From Sporobolomyces roseus (lineage: Eukaryota > Basidiomycota > Microbotryomycetes > Sporidiobolales > Sporidiobolaceae), in the NCBI GenBank assembly GCA_016617785.1, contig JADILM010000012.1, positions 186,001-250,000 on the forward strand: a stretch of 64,000 bases of DNA, read 5' to 3'. The translations under genes were made by a program, and so were the position numbers. The notes beneath the pieces are model-generated. The model was not told the origin of the DNA. It saw only the letters and a program-made list of their open reading frames with translations, and did no database searches. Of the stretch, positions 12,870-22,644 are shown in pieces (positions within the stretch are counted from its first letter, which is position 1; each line of letters opens with the position of its first letter).

Positions 12870-14261
12870 TCAAGTGGGTGCAGAAGGGAGAATGATACGA
12901 AAACCCGAGAGATCCAATTTCTTCAACTTTGGACCTCGGTAAGGTTTGTGAACATAATCGTTGAATTCTTGCTCTGATAGAGGTCCCCAAGTATCGAAGA
13001 GATTCGGATAGAATGGAGGGACGTCATCATCGATGCTAGGTGGGAGGATCGACCCTTGACGTCTGATGTTTGTCGCTTGTATCAGTGCGAGAAGGACAGG
13101 AGAAGTAGGAGGGGGGGAGCCTTACTTGGTGATCGAAGCGCGAAGCATTTTAACGTCATCTTCCAGATGATCAGAGCACATGAGCTCGCCTTTGAGAGTG
13201 AGATAGCGAAGTGAAGGGAACAAGTCGACGAGGAAGATAAGATAAAACTCGACATTTGTTTCGAAAGAGAGAATGAGGTTGCGAAGTCGAGAGAAGGGAG
13301 TCGGATTGAAAGAGCGGGATTCGACTATGTCCTCGTAGTACTCGCCGTCCGTTCTGAGCTCGGGTCGCATCAGCTCGTAAACCGTCCATTTGGAAGGGGC
13401 GATTTGTTGAGAGAGATCGAAAATCTGCTCCCAGTCTTCGTCACTAACTTCGTCCAAATCTGTCCCCTTTTCTATTCCGATTTCTCCTCCAAGATTATCG
13501 AGTATCTCCTCCATACGATAGCTACTTACTTGATGTTCGATGTAGTGAATTGCTCCGAAGAGGAACCAAATCAATGGCGTCGCTTCTGCCTGTAGGTTGA
13601 GTTTCTTGATGGTGAGTCGATTGTGGGTGGTTGGTCCCAAGAGTTCAGCAACGAAAGCATCGTTGATCGGGTAATAGGTAGAAACCGTGAGCGATGTGAG
13701 GTTGCGAAAAAAGAAAGGGGTGAGGGCGATTGCGAAGAGATGGGAAGAGTCGAAGCGAGAATCGAGACGAGTGAAGATCGGTTCCTCGTTAATGTCGAGA
13801 TTGTCCACGTTGCGATCGTACTTGAAAAGGATCTGGAAACGGGGAGGCAGTAGTAGTAGTCATAAATTGGGCGGAAAGGAAGTAACGTCAGCGTTCTCTC
13901 CTTTCACAGATGACTCGCTTGAAAGGCTCACTGATTCGGGCACAGCGATCTCTTGCAGGGATTCCTTCCCATCATTGACAGTCCAAGGCGTTATCCGAGA
14001 GGAATAAACGTTGGTCCATTTGTCCGCTCGTTTCTCGTTGAACAACACCGGATGTAGGTAGAGTCGAGAGTTTGCGATAGAGTGAAAGATTCTGTTCGTC
14101 CTGGCGAGCGCAGCGAGCGCTCCTTGTCGAATGCGAGGAATTGGCTCTTGTTCAACGAAAGCTGTGAAGGTAGAGGAGAAGTCAGCTCATGGGAAAGAGA
14201 GAGAGCTACGGGTGGACTCACTTGAGATCAATCTGAGTAGTTCTAGAGGTAGTCTGTCCAT
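12870..14261 (-). CDS. F-box protein with LRR-like C-terminal region (397 aa)
   Basis: Four exons: 14261-14222, 14161-13908, 13832-13126 and 13062-12870. The N terminus reads MDRLPLELLRLI, then a helix with LAALARTNRIFHSIA, the classic F-box pattern for Skp1 binding in SCF ubiquitin ligases. The remainder has irregular Leu-rich repeats (SLRYLTLKGEL, LKKLDLSGF), consistent with substrate recognition. No signal peptide or membrane segment. The 40-nt first exon ends inside the F-box in phase 1, exactly as in the F-box gene at 42844-44255, so the two are probably paralogues. The end of exon 2 is uncertain because a second phase-0 donor lies about 20 bp downstream. The substrate cannot be inferred. 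Confidence 0.75.
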
Positions 14262-14859
14262 CTTGTAGGAGTGCGGGGTGAAGGTAAGAGCAAGAAAGAT
14301 CGAGATTCGTGGCTTGCTTCCCACTCTTCACCACGACTCTCAGAATGGCCTCAAGATAAGCTAGATCAGTAACTACAAGCTTTAGTAATCACCCACGGTA
14401 AGTCTCCGCTGCTCCCTCACCTTTCTCGAGCCTGACCCACTCTTCTCCACCTTGAAAGGTTTAACGATTTCTATCTGCCATTGTAGCATCTGAGAAGCTG
14501 CAATACCGAGGCTCACAACTCTTGACAACCTTAGCTCCTAGTCGAGCTTGATTTGCGGATCAGAGAGCGGCGACTGGACAACCTTCAATTCGGATTCCTT
14601 TCCCTCTTACATTATTCCTCCTTCGTCGTCGTTTCTCAACCTTCGCACGGTCGCAACTTGCTTCCGCCGAAGGTCGTAAAGCGGGCGACGCATGCGTACG
14701 CCTCTCGGGAGCTCCCGGTTCCGGATCGTCGCTTCGGGTTTAGATCTTTCTTCGGGTACTGGAAAACCTCTTTGGCGCCTTTCTTTCCTTTCATTCCCTC
14801 CACCTCCCCTTCATCTTAGTATCCTCTGACCCCCTCCAATACAGCTTTCCTCGTCCAGA
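14262..14859. other. Intergenic region between divergent genes
   Basis: About 600 bp between the F-box start (14261, -) and the small gene at 14860 (+). It must hold both promoters. The last 80 bp before 14860 are pyrimidine-rich. I see no gene in it. Confidence 0.5.
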
Positions 14860-15375
14860 ATGCAAAACTTCTCCCGCCCCCTGAAGCAGCCAACGAGGGA
14901 AGTCAATGCTCGCAAACTTGATATTAAAAACGAGCTCGCAGAAATCGTTGAGCTGGCAAAGAGCCATCACGCGGCTCCCCCAAGTGTGATCGAGGAGTGG
15001 GCGAGGGAATGGCAGAACACTTTCTTTCGTATAACCGTCGTCAGCAAGTATTGCGGGAATCTGGAAGCGCTCGATAAGCTCGAGGCAACCTTGAACGAAA
15101 TGAGAGGGCTCATACAGCTCTCCAAGACGGTGAGCCGCCGTCTTCTCTAACTACCGAAGTCTGAGCTCATGCCGACTTTCCCTTCACTCCAGATCGGCTC
15201 TGCCAGCGGCATCGACAAAGAGTTCACGGCTGAATACATCAAAGAGCGAATTGATTCGTCAACTCAACACTCCTTCAGCAAACACGCACGAGTCTCCGGT
15301 CGTTACGCCGCGATGACTGGAGTCGAAACGGGTCGACGATCGAACGAAGGAGGATACTATCTCGCTCGTTACTAG
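14860..15375 (+). CDS. Small hypothetical protein (150 aa)
   Basis: Two exons, 14860-15129 and 15193-15375, joined in phase 0 by a 63-nt intron. The 150-residue product is hydrophilic and mostly helical in appearance. Exon 1 has regularly spaced Leu, Ala and Glu residues (ELAEIVELAK, ALDKLEATLNEM). Exon 2 is basic with Ser/Arg/Gly and ends in Ala-Arg-Tyr. No signal peptide, membrane segment or recognised domain. It converges with the fusion-enzyme gene (stop at 15648). Function unknown. The model rests on codon usage like its neighbours and on one clean splice pair. Confidence 0.55.
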
Positions 15376-15647
15376 TCTCCTGCAGTCTCTTGTCTACACG
15401 CTCCATTCAATGTGTTCAGATCTCCCTCTTCATCCATTTCCACCTCTCTTCCCTTGTTATTATCCCCATTTCTCTCCACGATAGATTCAGCTCAATCTGC
15501 CTCCGTTTTCTCTCCATTCTCTTTCATAGCCCATTCTCTTTCATGGCTCGAGCCCTTGACACTCTCGCACCGAATTTTCTCGTCGATAGTATTGAATTGT
15601 ACTGACTTGATCATTCCCGACTGATTTTTACTTGAAACTTCTTGAAT

Positions 15648-18201
15648 CTATTCATCCTCCTCAGCACCTGTGATTCCCTTCTCCGCTCTCTCGGCCTGTA
15701 GATGTTCTCCACGCTCGATCGCTTCACATACTTCCTTCAGAGCTTGACCGACGTATTCAAAGTCATCGAGATCAGTGTAAACTTGAGCGGAAAGTCGGAC
15801 CCAAGGTAGAGCATTGTGACTAAGAGAGAGCGTCAGCTCAGGCAGTTATAGAGAGGACAGATGACGCTCACGGGAAGAAAGGAACGACGGTATGGTATTT
15901 CTCCACGAGAGTTCGATACCAAAACGATTTGAGACGATCCCCTTCGAGTGGAGGAGCTGAACCGAAGGGGATGTGAGAAGGGAGAGGCAGCAGGACATTG
16001 ATCTGCGAACGGGGTTCGAAGTCAGTACAACACTCTCGAACATGAAAGAAAGAGCGACTCACCATATTCGGTACCAATTCACCATCTTCCTCTTTCTCGT
16101 TCCTCATCGTTCTCGTCCCCAGGATCTCAGCTACTCGCTCTCCTCCCTCAATAGCAAGATTGTGACACCAAGTTCGAATTTTCTCTTCTCCTCCCAGAAC
16201 ATCTCTGCGGAAATCGAGAGCTGCGAGAGTCGAGAGAATTGGACTCCAATCAGGTGTTCCCGTCCACTACACGCATGAGGGTAAGTTCAGCTATGTCTCA
16301 GGAGCGGTGAGAGCTTACAATGAATTCGTTGACCCATTCTGAAGCGTTCTCTGGAGTTCGAACAGCGTAAAAATGCGAGATTGGAATCGAATGAACGAGA
16401 TGTTGATTTCTGGATCAACTCGCGTGTCAGCGTCGGTAGTCATAGGAGAAGAGAGTGGTGAGGGGAAGGAGCGTCTCACCTCTTGTTGACGTGCAGAATC
16501 GCACAACCTCGATGAGCGAGCAACCACTTGTGACAATTCGAGATCCAAAAGTCTGGTCGAATCGTTCGGAGAGACGTAGGCAGTTGGCCGATATTGTGAG
16601 CTGCATCGACGAGGCTGGAATCGACAGGGTGCGAAAGAGAGGAGATCAAAGGAAGTGAGTGGGAGTAGAGAAGGAGAATGGAAACACAGCTAGTCAGCTC
16701 ACTTCCCCTGATTCCGACTACAGCCCGGATGAAGCAGAGAGAGACACTCACGAGTAGACTCTCTTCTCTCGGAACAATTCGACTAGCTTCTCCCAAGGAA
16801 CGATAACTCCAGGGTTCGAAGAAATCCCATCGATCAAAGCCAACCTCACTTTACATTCCCCATCCTTCTCAGCCTCTTCAATCGCTTGACGAGTCTTCTC
16901 AACAAGGTCGGAATGAGAGATAGGGTAGGTGACGGGAATGGGAAGGAGGGAGAGGTCGAGGTGAGGATGAGTGTTGACGATGTGTTGGAGCGTCGTCTTG
17001 CATGCGTAGTAGCTATAGCCTCGTCCTAGTCAGCGACGAATCGTGCTCAAGAAGAAGAAGCGGAGCTTACATAGTCGTATCGAAGTAGAGTAGTTTGTCT
17101 CCTTTCTGCCACTCGTTCGTTAAACTCATCAAAGCAGTATTCACTCCCATCGTCGCATTCGGAACAATGACCAAGTCGTCCGTATCGCAGTCTACGAACT
17201 CAGCGAGACGAGTCCTGAGCTCGATGAGTTGAGTCTCGTACTCGAGTCGCATGAAACGATCCGGAGCTCGGTCGATCTTTTCCCGTAATCGAAGGAAATC
17301 GTCGACGACCGGTCGAGGAGCGGATCCATAAGAGCCTAAAGAGTACACGGATGTTGAACACAATGAGAGGTAACGAGAGAGAGGCAGAGTCGCTCACCAT
17401 GATTCAGATTAACCCATCCTTCCTCAAAGTTCCAATACTTCTCCCTCAGTTCCCTTCCAAACTTCTCACCCGTACTCGCACGGTATTCACCTGCGTTTCC
17501 TTTCGACTTGTTCCCATTCTGCGCCTTCTTCTCTCCTTTGACTCCAGGAGGAGTACCCAATTTCAAAGTTCCTCGCCGTTGATCAACTTCAAAGTATTGT
17601 TCCTCTCCTTCCAGGCCAGTCCATCGATAAGCGTGTTCTTGGATGAAGTACTCGAGTGACCACATATCCATCCTTACACCATGGAGGGAAGCACTCCAGC
17701 GATAGACGATTGTGTCGGAGAACTTCTTCGTCGCATCTGTCAGGCTGACGGGTGTGCACAAGTCTCGTTCGTACTCCTGTGACCCATGAATGTGTTTTGA
17801 GGCTGGGGATCAGTGTTATGAACGCCGCGAGGAAGCTTCGAAAGACTCACATCTCCTTCGAATTCATCAAGTAAATCCAATTCCTCTTCTGTCAACCCAT
17901 GGACGACGACACCCTGAACTCTCGCTTGTAGATCCCCGCTTACGTGCATCGGAATTATCTTCTCAGCTTGATCAAGGTCCAGGAGAGCGGGATAATCTGA
18001 ACGACCGGTCGTTCTTTTCAGCTCGAAGCATCTTAGGGGAGACTGAAAGAGAGTGTTTGGCGTACCTTCTCCTTTCATCTTCAATCGTACATGATCTAAT
18101 AAGACAGCGTCCTCCCTCGTGAGATGTGATCCATCGTTTCCGAGAACTCGTTTCAAGATTTCGGGAACGCATAAAGTGCCGTAGAAGAAGGCCGAGTACA
18201 T
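15648..18201 (-). CDS. AIG2/gamma-glutamylcyclotransferase-like domain fused to class-V PLP aminotransferase-fold enzyme (639 aa)
   Basis: Ten exons: 18201-18066, 17996-17851, 17776-17398, 17335-17071, 17012-16752, 16614-16480, 16409-16319, 16266-16063, 16002-15872 and 15819-15648; all phases close. Residues 1 to about 160 form an AIG2/GGCT-like domain: FFYGTL at 5-10 (the glycine-loop signature) and LDEFEGDEY from 88, whose Glu92 matches the catalytic Glu of the family. A Lys/Gly/Asn-rich linker leads to a class-V PLP domain: NHGSYGSAP from 219, DAAHNIGQLP from Asp399 (cofactor-ring Asp), and SNCHKW with Lys425 as the probable Schiff-base lysine. This second half resembles the isopenicillin-N-epimerase-like and Egt2 cysteine-lyase group. 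Exon 3 (17776-17398) contains the end of the first domain, the linker and the start of the second, so the fusion does not depend on a splice choice. Substrate unknown. Confidence 0.85.
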
Positions 18202-18363
18202 GTTGAGGATACCGAAGCTAGCTAAGCAGGAGTCTATCGAGCAAACAAAGTGAAGGGAAGGAAAGAGAGAAAGAGTCAGCTCCTCCCCACTTTTTCGAAT
18301 GCTGTTGACTCTCGCTCAATCACTCCCGGTAACCCGTTCAATCGAGTCAAGTTCATCAATGGA
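18202..18363. promoter_or_regulatory. Putative bidirectional promoter, fusion enzyme / POT1-A
   Basis: 162 bp separate the divergent start codons. It also contains most of a 22-codon upstream reading frame (18299-18367) whose TGA overlaps the POT1-A ATG as ATGA. Confidence 0.4.
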
Positions 18364-20657
18364 ATGACTGGGAATGGAGGGAAGCTCACTGCTATCTCAT
18401 TGACTCAGCTCTCGACCTCTTTAACTTCACTCAACCAACTTTCAATTTATAGAGGAACCATCACCAATCTCCGTAAGTACGACTCGAGGACCAAGGTGTT
18501 ATGCTTCAGACTGGCTGGGATCGGAGAGGACATGGGTACTATCGAGGTCGAAGTGAGAGAAGAGGTGGGAGATGAGATGAATCGAAAGTTGAAAGAAGGA
18601 AAGCAGATCATCTTGAAAGGGAAGAGAGGAAAGCTGGTGCTACCAAGGAATGATAGAGAGAGGAGTAAGGTAGTCTACGAGAAGATGATCAATGGTTATT
18701 TCTTGCCAGGAGAAGTTTCGTTCGAGATTTCGCAAGGTGCGTCTGCCCTTCTAAGACTCTCTCGTGAATGTGCTAATCTCGAATTTCAAGGTAGAAAACC
18801 TCAAGAAGGCGAAGAGAGCGAAAGAGGCCGTCGTCAACTCCGATAAGATCACTCCGAATGCGAAATCATCCCTCTCTGCTCCTACAACGACGGAGACCGA
18901 GAACACGAAGGACGAGAATGCTAGACTGCGAGTCAAGATGTGCAACAAGTCTGTTCAGACTCGACCAGGTCGATTCATGCCCGATTCCTCACCCGAACTC
19001 GTCGAGTCGACCACCGTGCCGACATCGAAGAAACGAACAGCCGATACTCTGGATGGTGATGGAGATCAGGAGATGGAGGATGCACCAGTCGATACTAAGG
19101 AAATCAAGGCGAAGAAGGTGAGTGCACCTGGAGAAGGGTCGAGATCGAAGAAGAGGCGGAAACAAGAGGACAAATTGAATTGGGATCTCAAACTCGTTCG
19201 TCGACTTCTTTCGTTTCAACCGCTCATTCTGTCAACTGAATCTGAAGAATTCGGTTGGACAGGCTGACGGTCCTGCGTACACGCCTCTGAAAGACATTCA
19301 GTCGGGGATTGCGAAAGGGAGCAAAAACTTCATGGTCGTTATCGTCGGGATCACCAAATTCCCGCCTCGAGCAACTACAGGAGATCGTGAGTTCCTTCTC
19401 TTCATTGGCTTCGAGACTCAATCTATCGATTCTCGACTGATCTTGATTTTCTCAACAACTAGAATGGTTTGTTCGACTTCTGGTGACGGATCCGACCCTA
19501 TCCATCGGCAACATCGCTCAAGACGCCTCAAGCTCGACGATCGAGATTCAATGGTATGAGAACGACGTGAGGAAGATCCCAAAATTCGAAGAAAAAGACA
19601 TCCTGATCGCAAGGAGCGTCTTCGTGAGCCACCTTTTCTCCTCCCCCTTCCTGCTTCCGTATTCAAGCTGAACGAGCGTTCGATGACTATAGGTCCCGAG
19701 CGGACGAATCAAGATAGTCAGATCTTCGAAATTCACCAACCCTTATCGACTGCTCAAGCCTTCAGAGCTCCTCGATCCAGCTATCTCGCCCTTCCTCGTC
19801 TCAATGCCTCTCAAGGATAGTCCGACGATCGTACTATCGGAGGCAGAGCTCAACTTCGCAGTACAGCTCTCGAAGTTCTATCAGAAACGGAATACGAAGA
19901 TTTCGCAGACAGGAGGCGAACGAGCTTTCGAGCAGACTCAAACTCAAGGTACTTCCTTCTCGAATGCCAATACTCACCCTCCCTCGGCCGCGGCTTCTTC
20001 CTCGACTGCTACTATAGCTCCTCGTCAACCCGGTCGACTTCGCGAGATCAAAGATATTGAACCTGGAGTATTCTGCGATGTTTACGGCGAAGTACGTCTT
20101 CTCCCTTCTCTTCCCTCTCACCTCCCAACTCATCTCCCACTCACAGATCCTCAAATGTCACGTCGAAGATTTCCAGCTCCCTTCTCTCCACCCCGTTAAT
20201 CTTTACATCACGGATTACACTACCAACCCACTCCTGATGTCCTACGAGAAAGATTCCACCTCCTCCCTTCCCGCCGGTCAACAAGTCCTTCAAATTTCCT
20301 TATTCGAGAATCAATCTGAACCTCTCAAACCGTTGATGGAGAGGAGTAGTAATGGATGGACGAAAGTCAAAGTGGGTGATTTCGTGAGAATTGATAATTT
20401 AAGACCAAAAGAGAATGAGAGGGGTTTACTTGAGGGAACGCTGGTGGATGATAGGAAGTATAACGAGAAGAGGTACGTGAGGGTTATTAGGAAAGATGGG
20501 TATCTGCCGAAAGAAGTGCAGGAACTACTAAGGTGAGTCTATTGAGGCGTTTCAGGTTTTTCGACGAGGGAAGCGTACTGAAGTCCATTTGATGGGTCAC
20601 AGGCGAAAGAGGGAGCAGATGAAGCAGAACAAGGAGTCAAATATGGCTTCGAGCTAG
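18364..20657 (+). CDS. POT1: POT1-like telomere end-binding protein, paralogue A (632 aa)
   Basis: Seven exons: 18364-18736, 18795-19195, 19263-19386, 19463-19623, 19693-20091, 20147-20532 and 20603-20657. Residues 259 to about 390 match the first telomere-binding OB fold of POT1: AYTPLKDI, then VGITKFPP and LLVTDPTL. Residues about 470-620 match the second: DVYGE, LYITDYTTNPLL, ISLFEN, VGDFVRIDNL. POT1 binds the single-stranded G-rich overhang of telomeres and controls end protection and telomerase access. Residues 1-124 are an additional OB-like domain shared only with the two other copies in this window. A Lys/Ser/Asp-rich linker (about 125-258) carries a basic KKRRK cluster that may be a nuclear signal. 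The C-terminal TPP1-binding part known in human and fission-yeast POT1 is absent. The first in-frame ATG was chosen as start. Confidence 0.85.
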
Positions 20658-20914
20658 TCGCGGCGAAGGAGTGGAAGTCGAGGGAAACAGAGGTTCGCCA
20701 GACGGAGAGCTTGCGATCTTGATGTACCATTTCTGATTTTGTTGTCTATATCTATGCAATGTTCGCGCTCTCTGAGTCCATGCTTCGAGCGGGTCTCACT
20801 GCAGTTTATGCGAGTTCAAGGGTCTATATGTTCAAATATATTCGTCACTTTCCACCACTACTGTCCTCCAATCTTTCCTTCGTCGTCTTCTCGATTCTCC
20901 ATCTCAACCCCTCT

Positions 20915-22462
20915 CTACAATTCCTCCTTGACTCGATCCGTAACCTTCGCCGCAACGCTCGAAACAGTCGACGCTGCTTGGCTCGCTCCCTTCGAACCCT
21001 CCGAGCTGATCGAACTCGCACTCTTCTCGACTCCTCCTCGAACTACACTCTTGACTGAAGCGCTGACTCCCGATACAATGGATGAAGCGGATTTGCTCGC
21101 TCCCGTAGCAACCGATGAGGCTGAAGAGGAAACAACTGATCCTGCAGAAGAGATTGAGGAGGATCCGACGTTCGCTGCTGAAGAAATCGAGGAGCCTGCG
21201 ACGGTTGCTTGCGAAGAAAGGGAAGATGAAGCGGAGGATGCAATGGATGAAGCCGTTGCTGATGCTTGCGAGGCGTACGAAGTTGCAGAGGCGAAAACGC
21301 TCAAGATCTGTAAAAGAACAAATCTCCTCGCTACGTCAATCTCGACAAGAACATTACGAGTAAGAGGGAGTTGCCGTTTACGTTTTGTTTCATTTTCATC
21401 TCCTCCAATTTCCCTCTCTGAACTTTCCCTTTACCCTTACTAACCATTTTACCCAATCTCTGACTCTCCCCCTCGATCCATTTCTTCGCTTCCTCTACGT
21501 TGTCCTCTGCGAGTTGAGACCATTTAGTCATGAGTTTGAGGTAGTACGCCGACATTTCGGAGGAGCGGGTCGAGAGGGAGGACGAGAGGGAAGAGGCTGA
21601 AGCGAGGATCGAGGATCGGGGCGAGGAGGGGGAGAGGTAGGCTGCTGCGAGGTTGTCTAATGACGGGATACGACCGGCCTGTGCGCGAGAACGAACTTCC
21701 TACAATGAGCATGACGTTCCCTCTTTGTAAAGAGTTAGATTGAAACGCACGACATCAGACAAGATTCCACCTTTCCCTTTCTGAGTTCCACACTTCTCGT
21801 TCAGGTACTCCAAGAAGGCTTCTTCAGTTCTCGCTCCGTTGTATGTATCAACTCCTCCACCTTTTGAAGGAGGTTCGAGGAATTTGAGCGTGGGGAATCC
21901 GGAAACACCGTAGCGAGATGAGATAGGACGGGCGGCAGCTTCGTCTGCGTTGAGGTGTGCGACTTTACACTGTTTTCATGAGTGAGTGTCAGTGAGACCT
22001 TCAGAAGGAGAAGAGGAGAGGCCGAGAGGAGGACGAACTCTGTCGTCGCCGTCGAACGCTTCGGCGATTTTAGACCAGGTTCCTTCGAGGTTCTTGCAGT
22101 GACCGCACCTGTTCATCGAAGCGAGCTCAGTACACGGAGCTGCCGAAGCCGAAGCGAAGGAGTTGAATACCAGGGAGCAAAGAAAGCGACTAGAGTTCCC
22201 TCGGATTGCGAAGCGATGACGCTGTTCAAAGCAATTGCAAGATCAGCACCGCCCACCCTCGAGCTGAAGCGACATAGGACTCACTTGTCAAAGTTTTGAG
22301 GAGTCAACACAGTCTGTAAAATAGAGAGAGAGTTAGTGATGTAGCTCCACGTCCGAGTGGAAGAGAGACAGAAAGACAAACGGAGAACTTTGCGTCCTCC
22401 AATCCAGCGTATACTGATGGTAAGAGTGAGAGAGCTGCTGATAAGGTCAAGAAGTATTTCAT
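20915..22462 (-). CDS. Secreted/ER protein disulfide-isomerase-like protein with one CGHC thioredoxin domain (386 aa)
   Basis: Seven exons: 22462-22382, 22313-22285, 22221-22171, 22108-22039, 21969-21751, 21699-21382 and 21307-20915. Residues 1-19 look like a signal peptide (MKYFLTLSAALSLLPSVYA). The thioredoxin domain has the redox motif WCGHC (CGHC at 55-58) and the cis-proline segment GVSGFPTLKF (Pro103). Residues about 150-256 are helical and resemble the ERp29-type D domain found after the thioredoxin domains of fungal ERp38-like isomerases. The last 130 residues are an Ala/Ser-rich repeat-like helix, ending in Lys-Glu-Glu-Leu, a possible variant of the KDEL/HDEL retrieval signal. The likely role is disulfide formation or isomerisation in the ER. 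A single thioredoxin domain with a long low-complexity tail is unusual for the group. It is divergent from U1-70K. Confidence 0.85.
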
Positions 22463-22644
22463 CGTTGATTATTGAAGTGGTGACAAGGGAAGATGTCGAG
22501 CGAGCTAATCGGAATGAATTCAAAATTTAACGAATTGGGCATTATGATTTCTTGTATTCAATTCAAGTCCTCTCCTCTTTCCCGCACTGCAGCTTCCAGA
22601 TCAACTTGCTTAGACTGCTCAGGAGCAGCTACTAACTCTCTACT
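22463..22644. promoter_or_regulatory. Putative bidirectional promoter, PDI-like / U1-70K
   Basis: 182 bp between the divergent starts at 22462 (-) and 22645 (+), AT-rich near the centre and pyrimidine-rich toward U1-70K. Assigned from position only. Confidence 0.4.

Noticed and set aside
16752..17012. Suspected frameshift in the PLP domain of the fusion enzyme
   Set aside because: Re-reading the bases around 16981-17012 showed a continuous frame; the apparent one-base shift was a reading slip.
15648..17335. Naming the fusion enzyme an isopenicillin-N epimerase
   Set aside because: The similarity is only to the broad class-V family. No beta-lactam gene lies nearby, so a substrate name would be unsupported.
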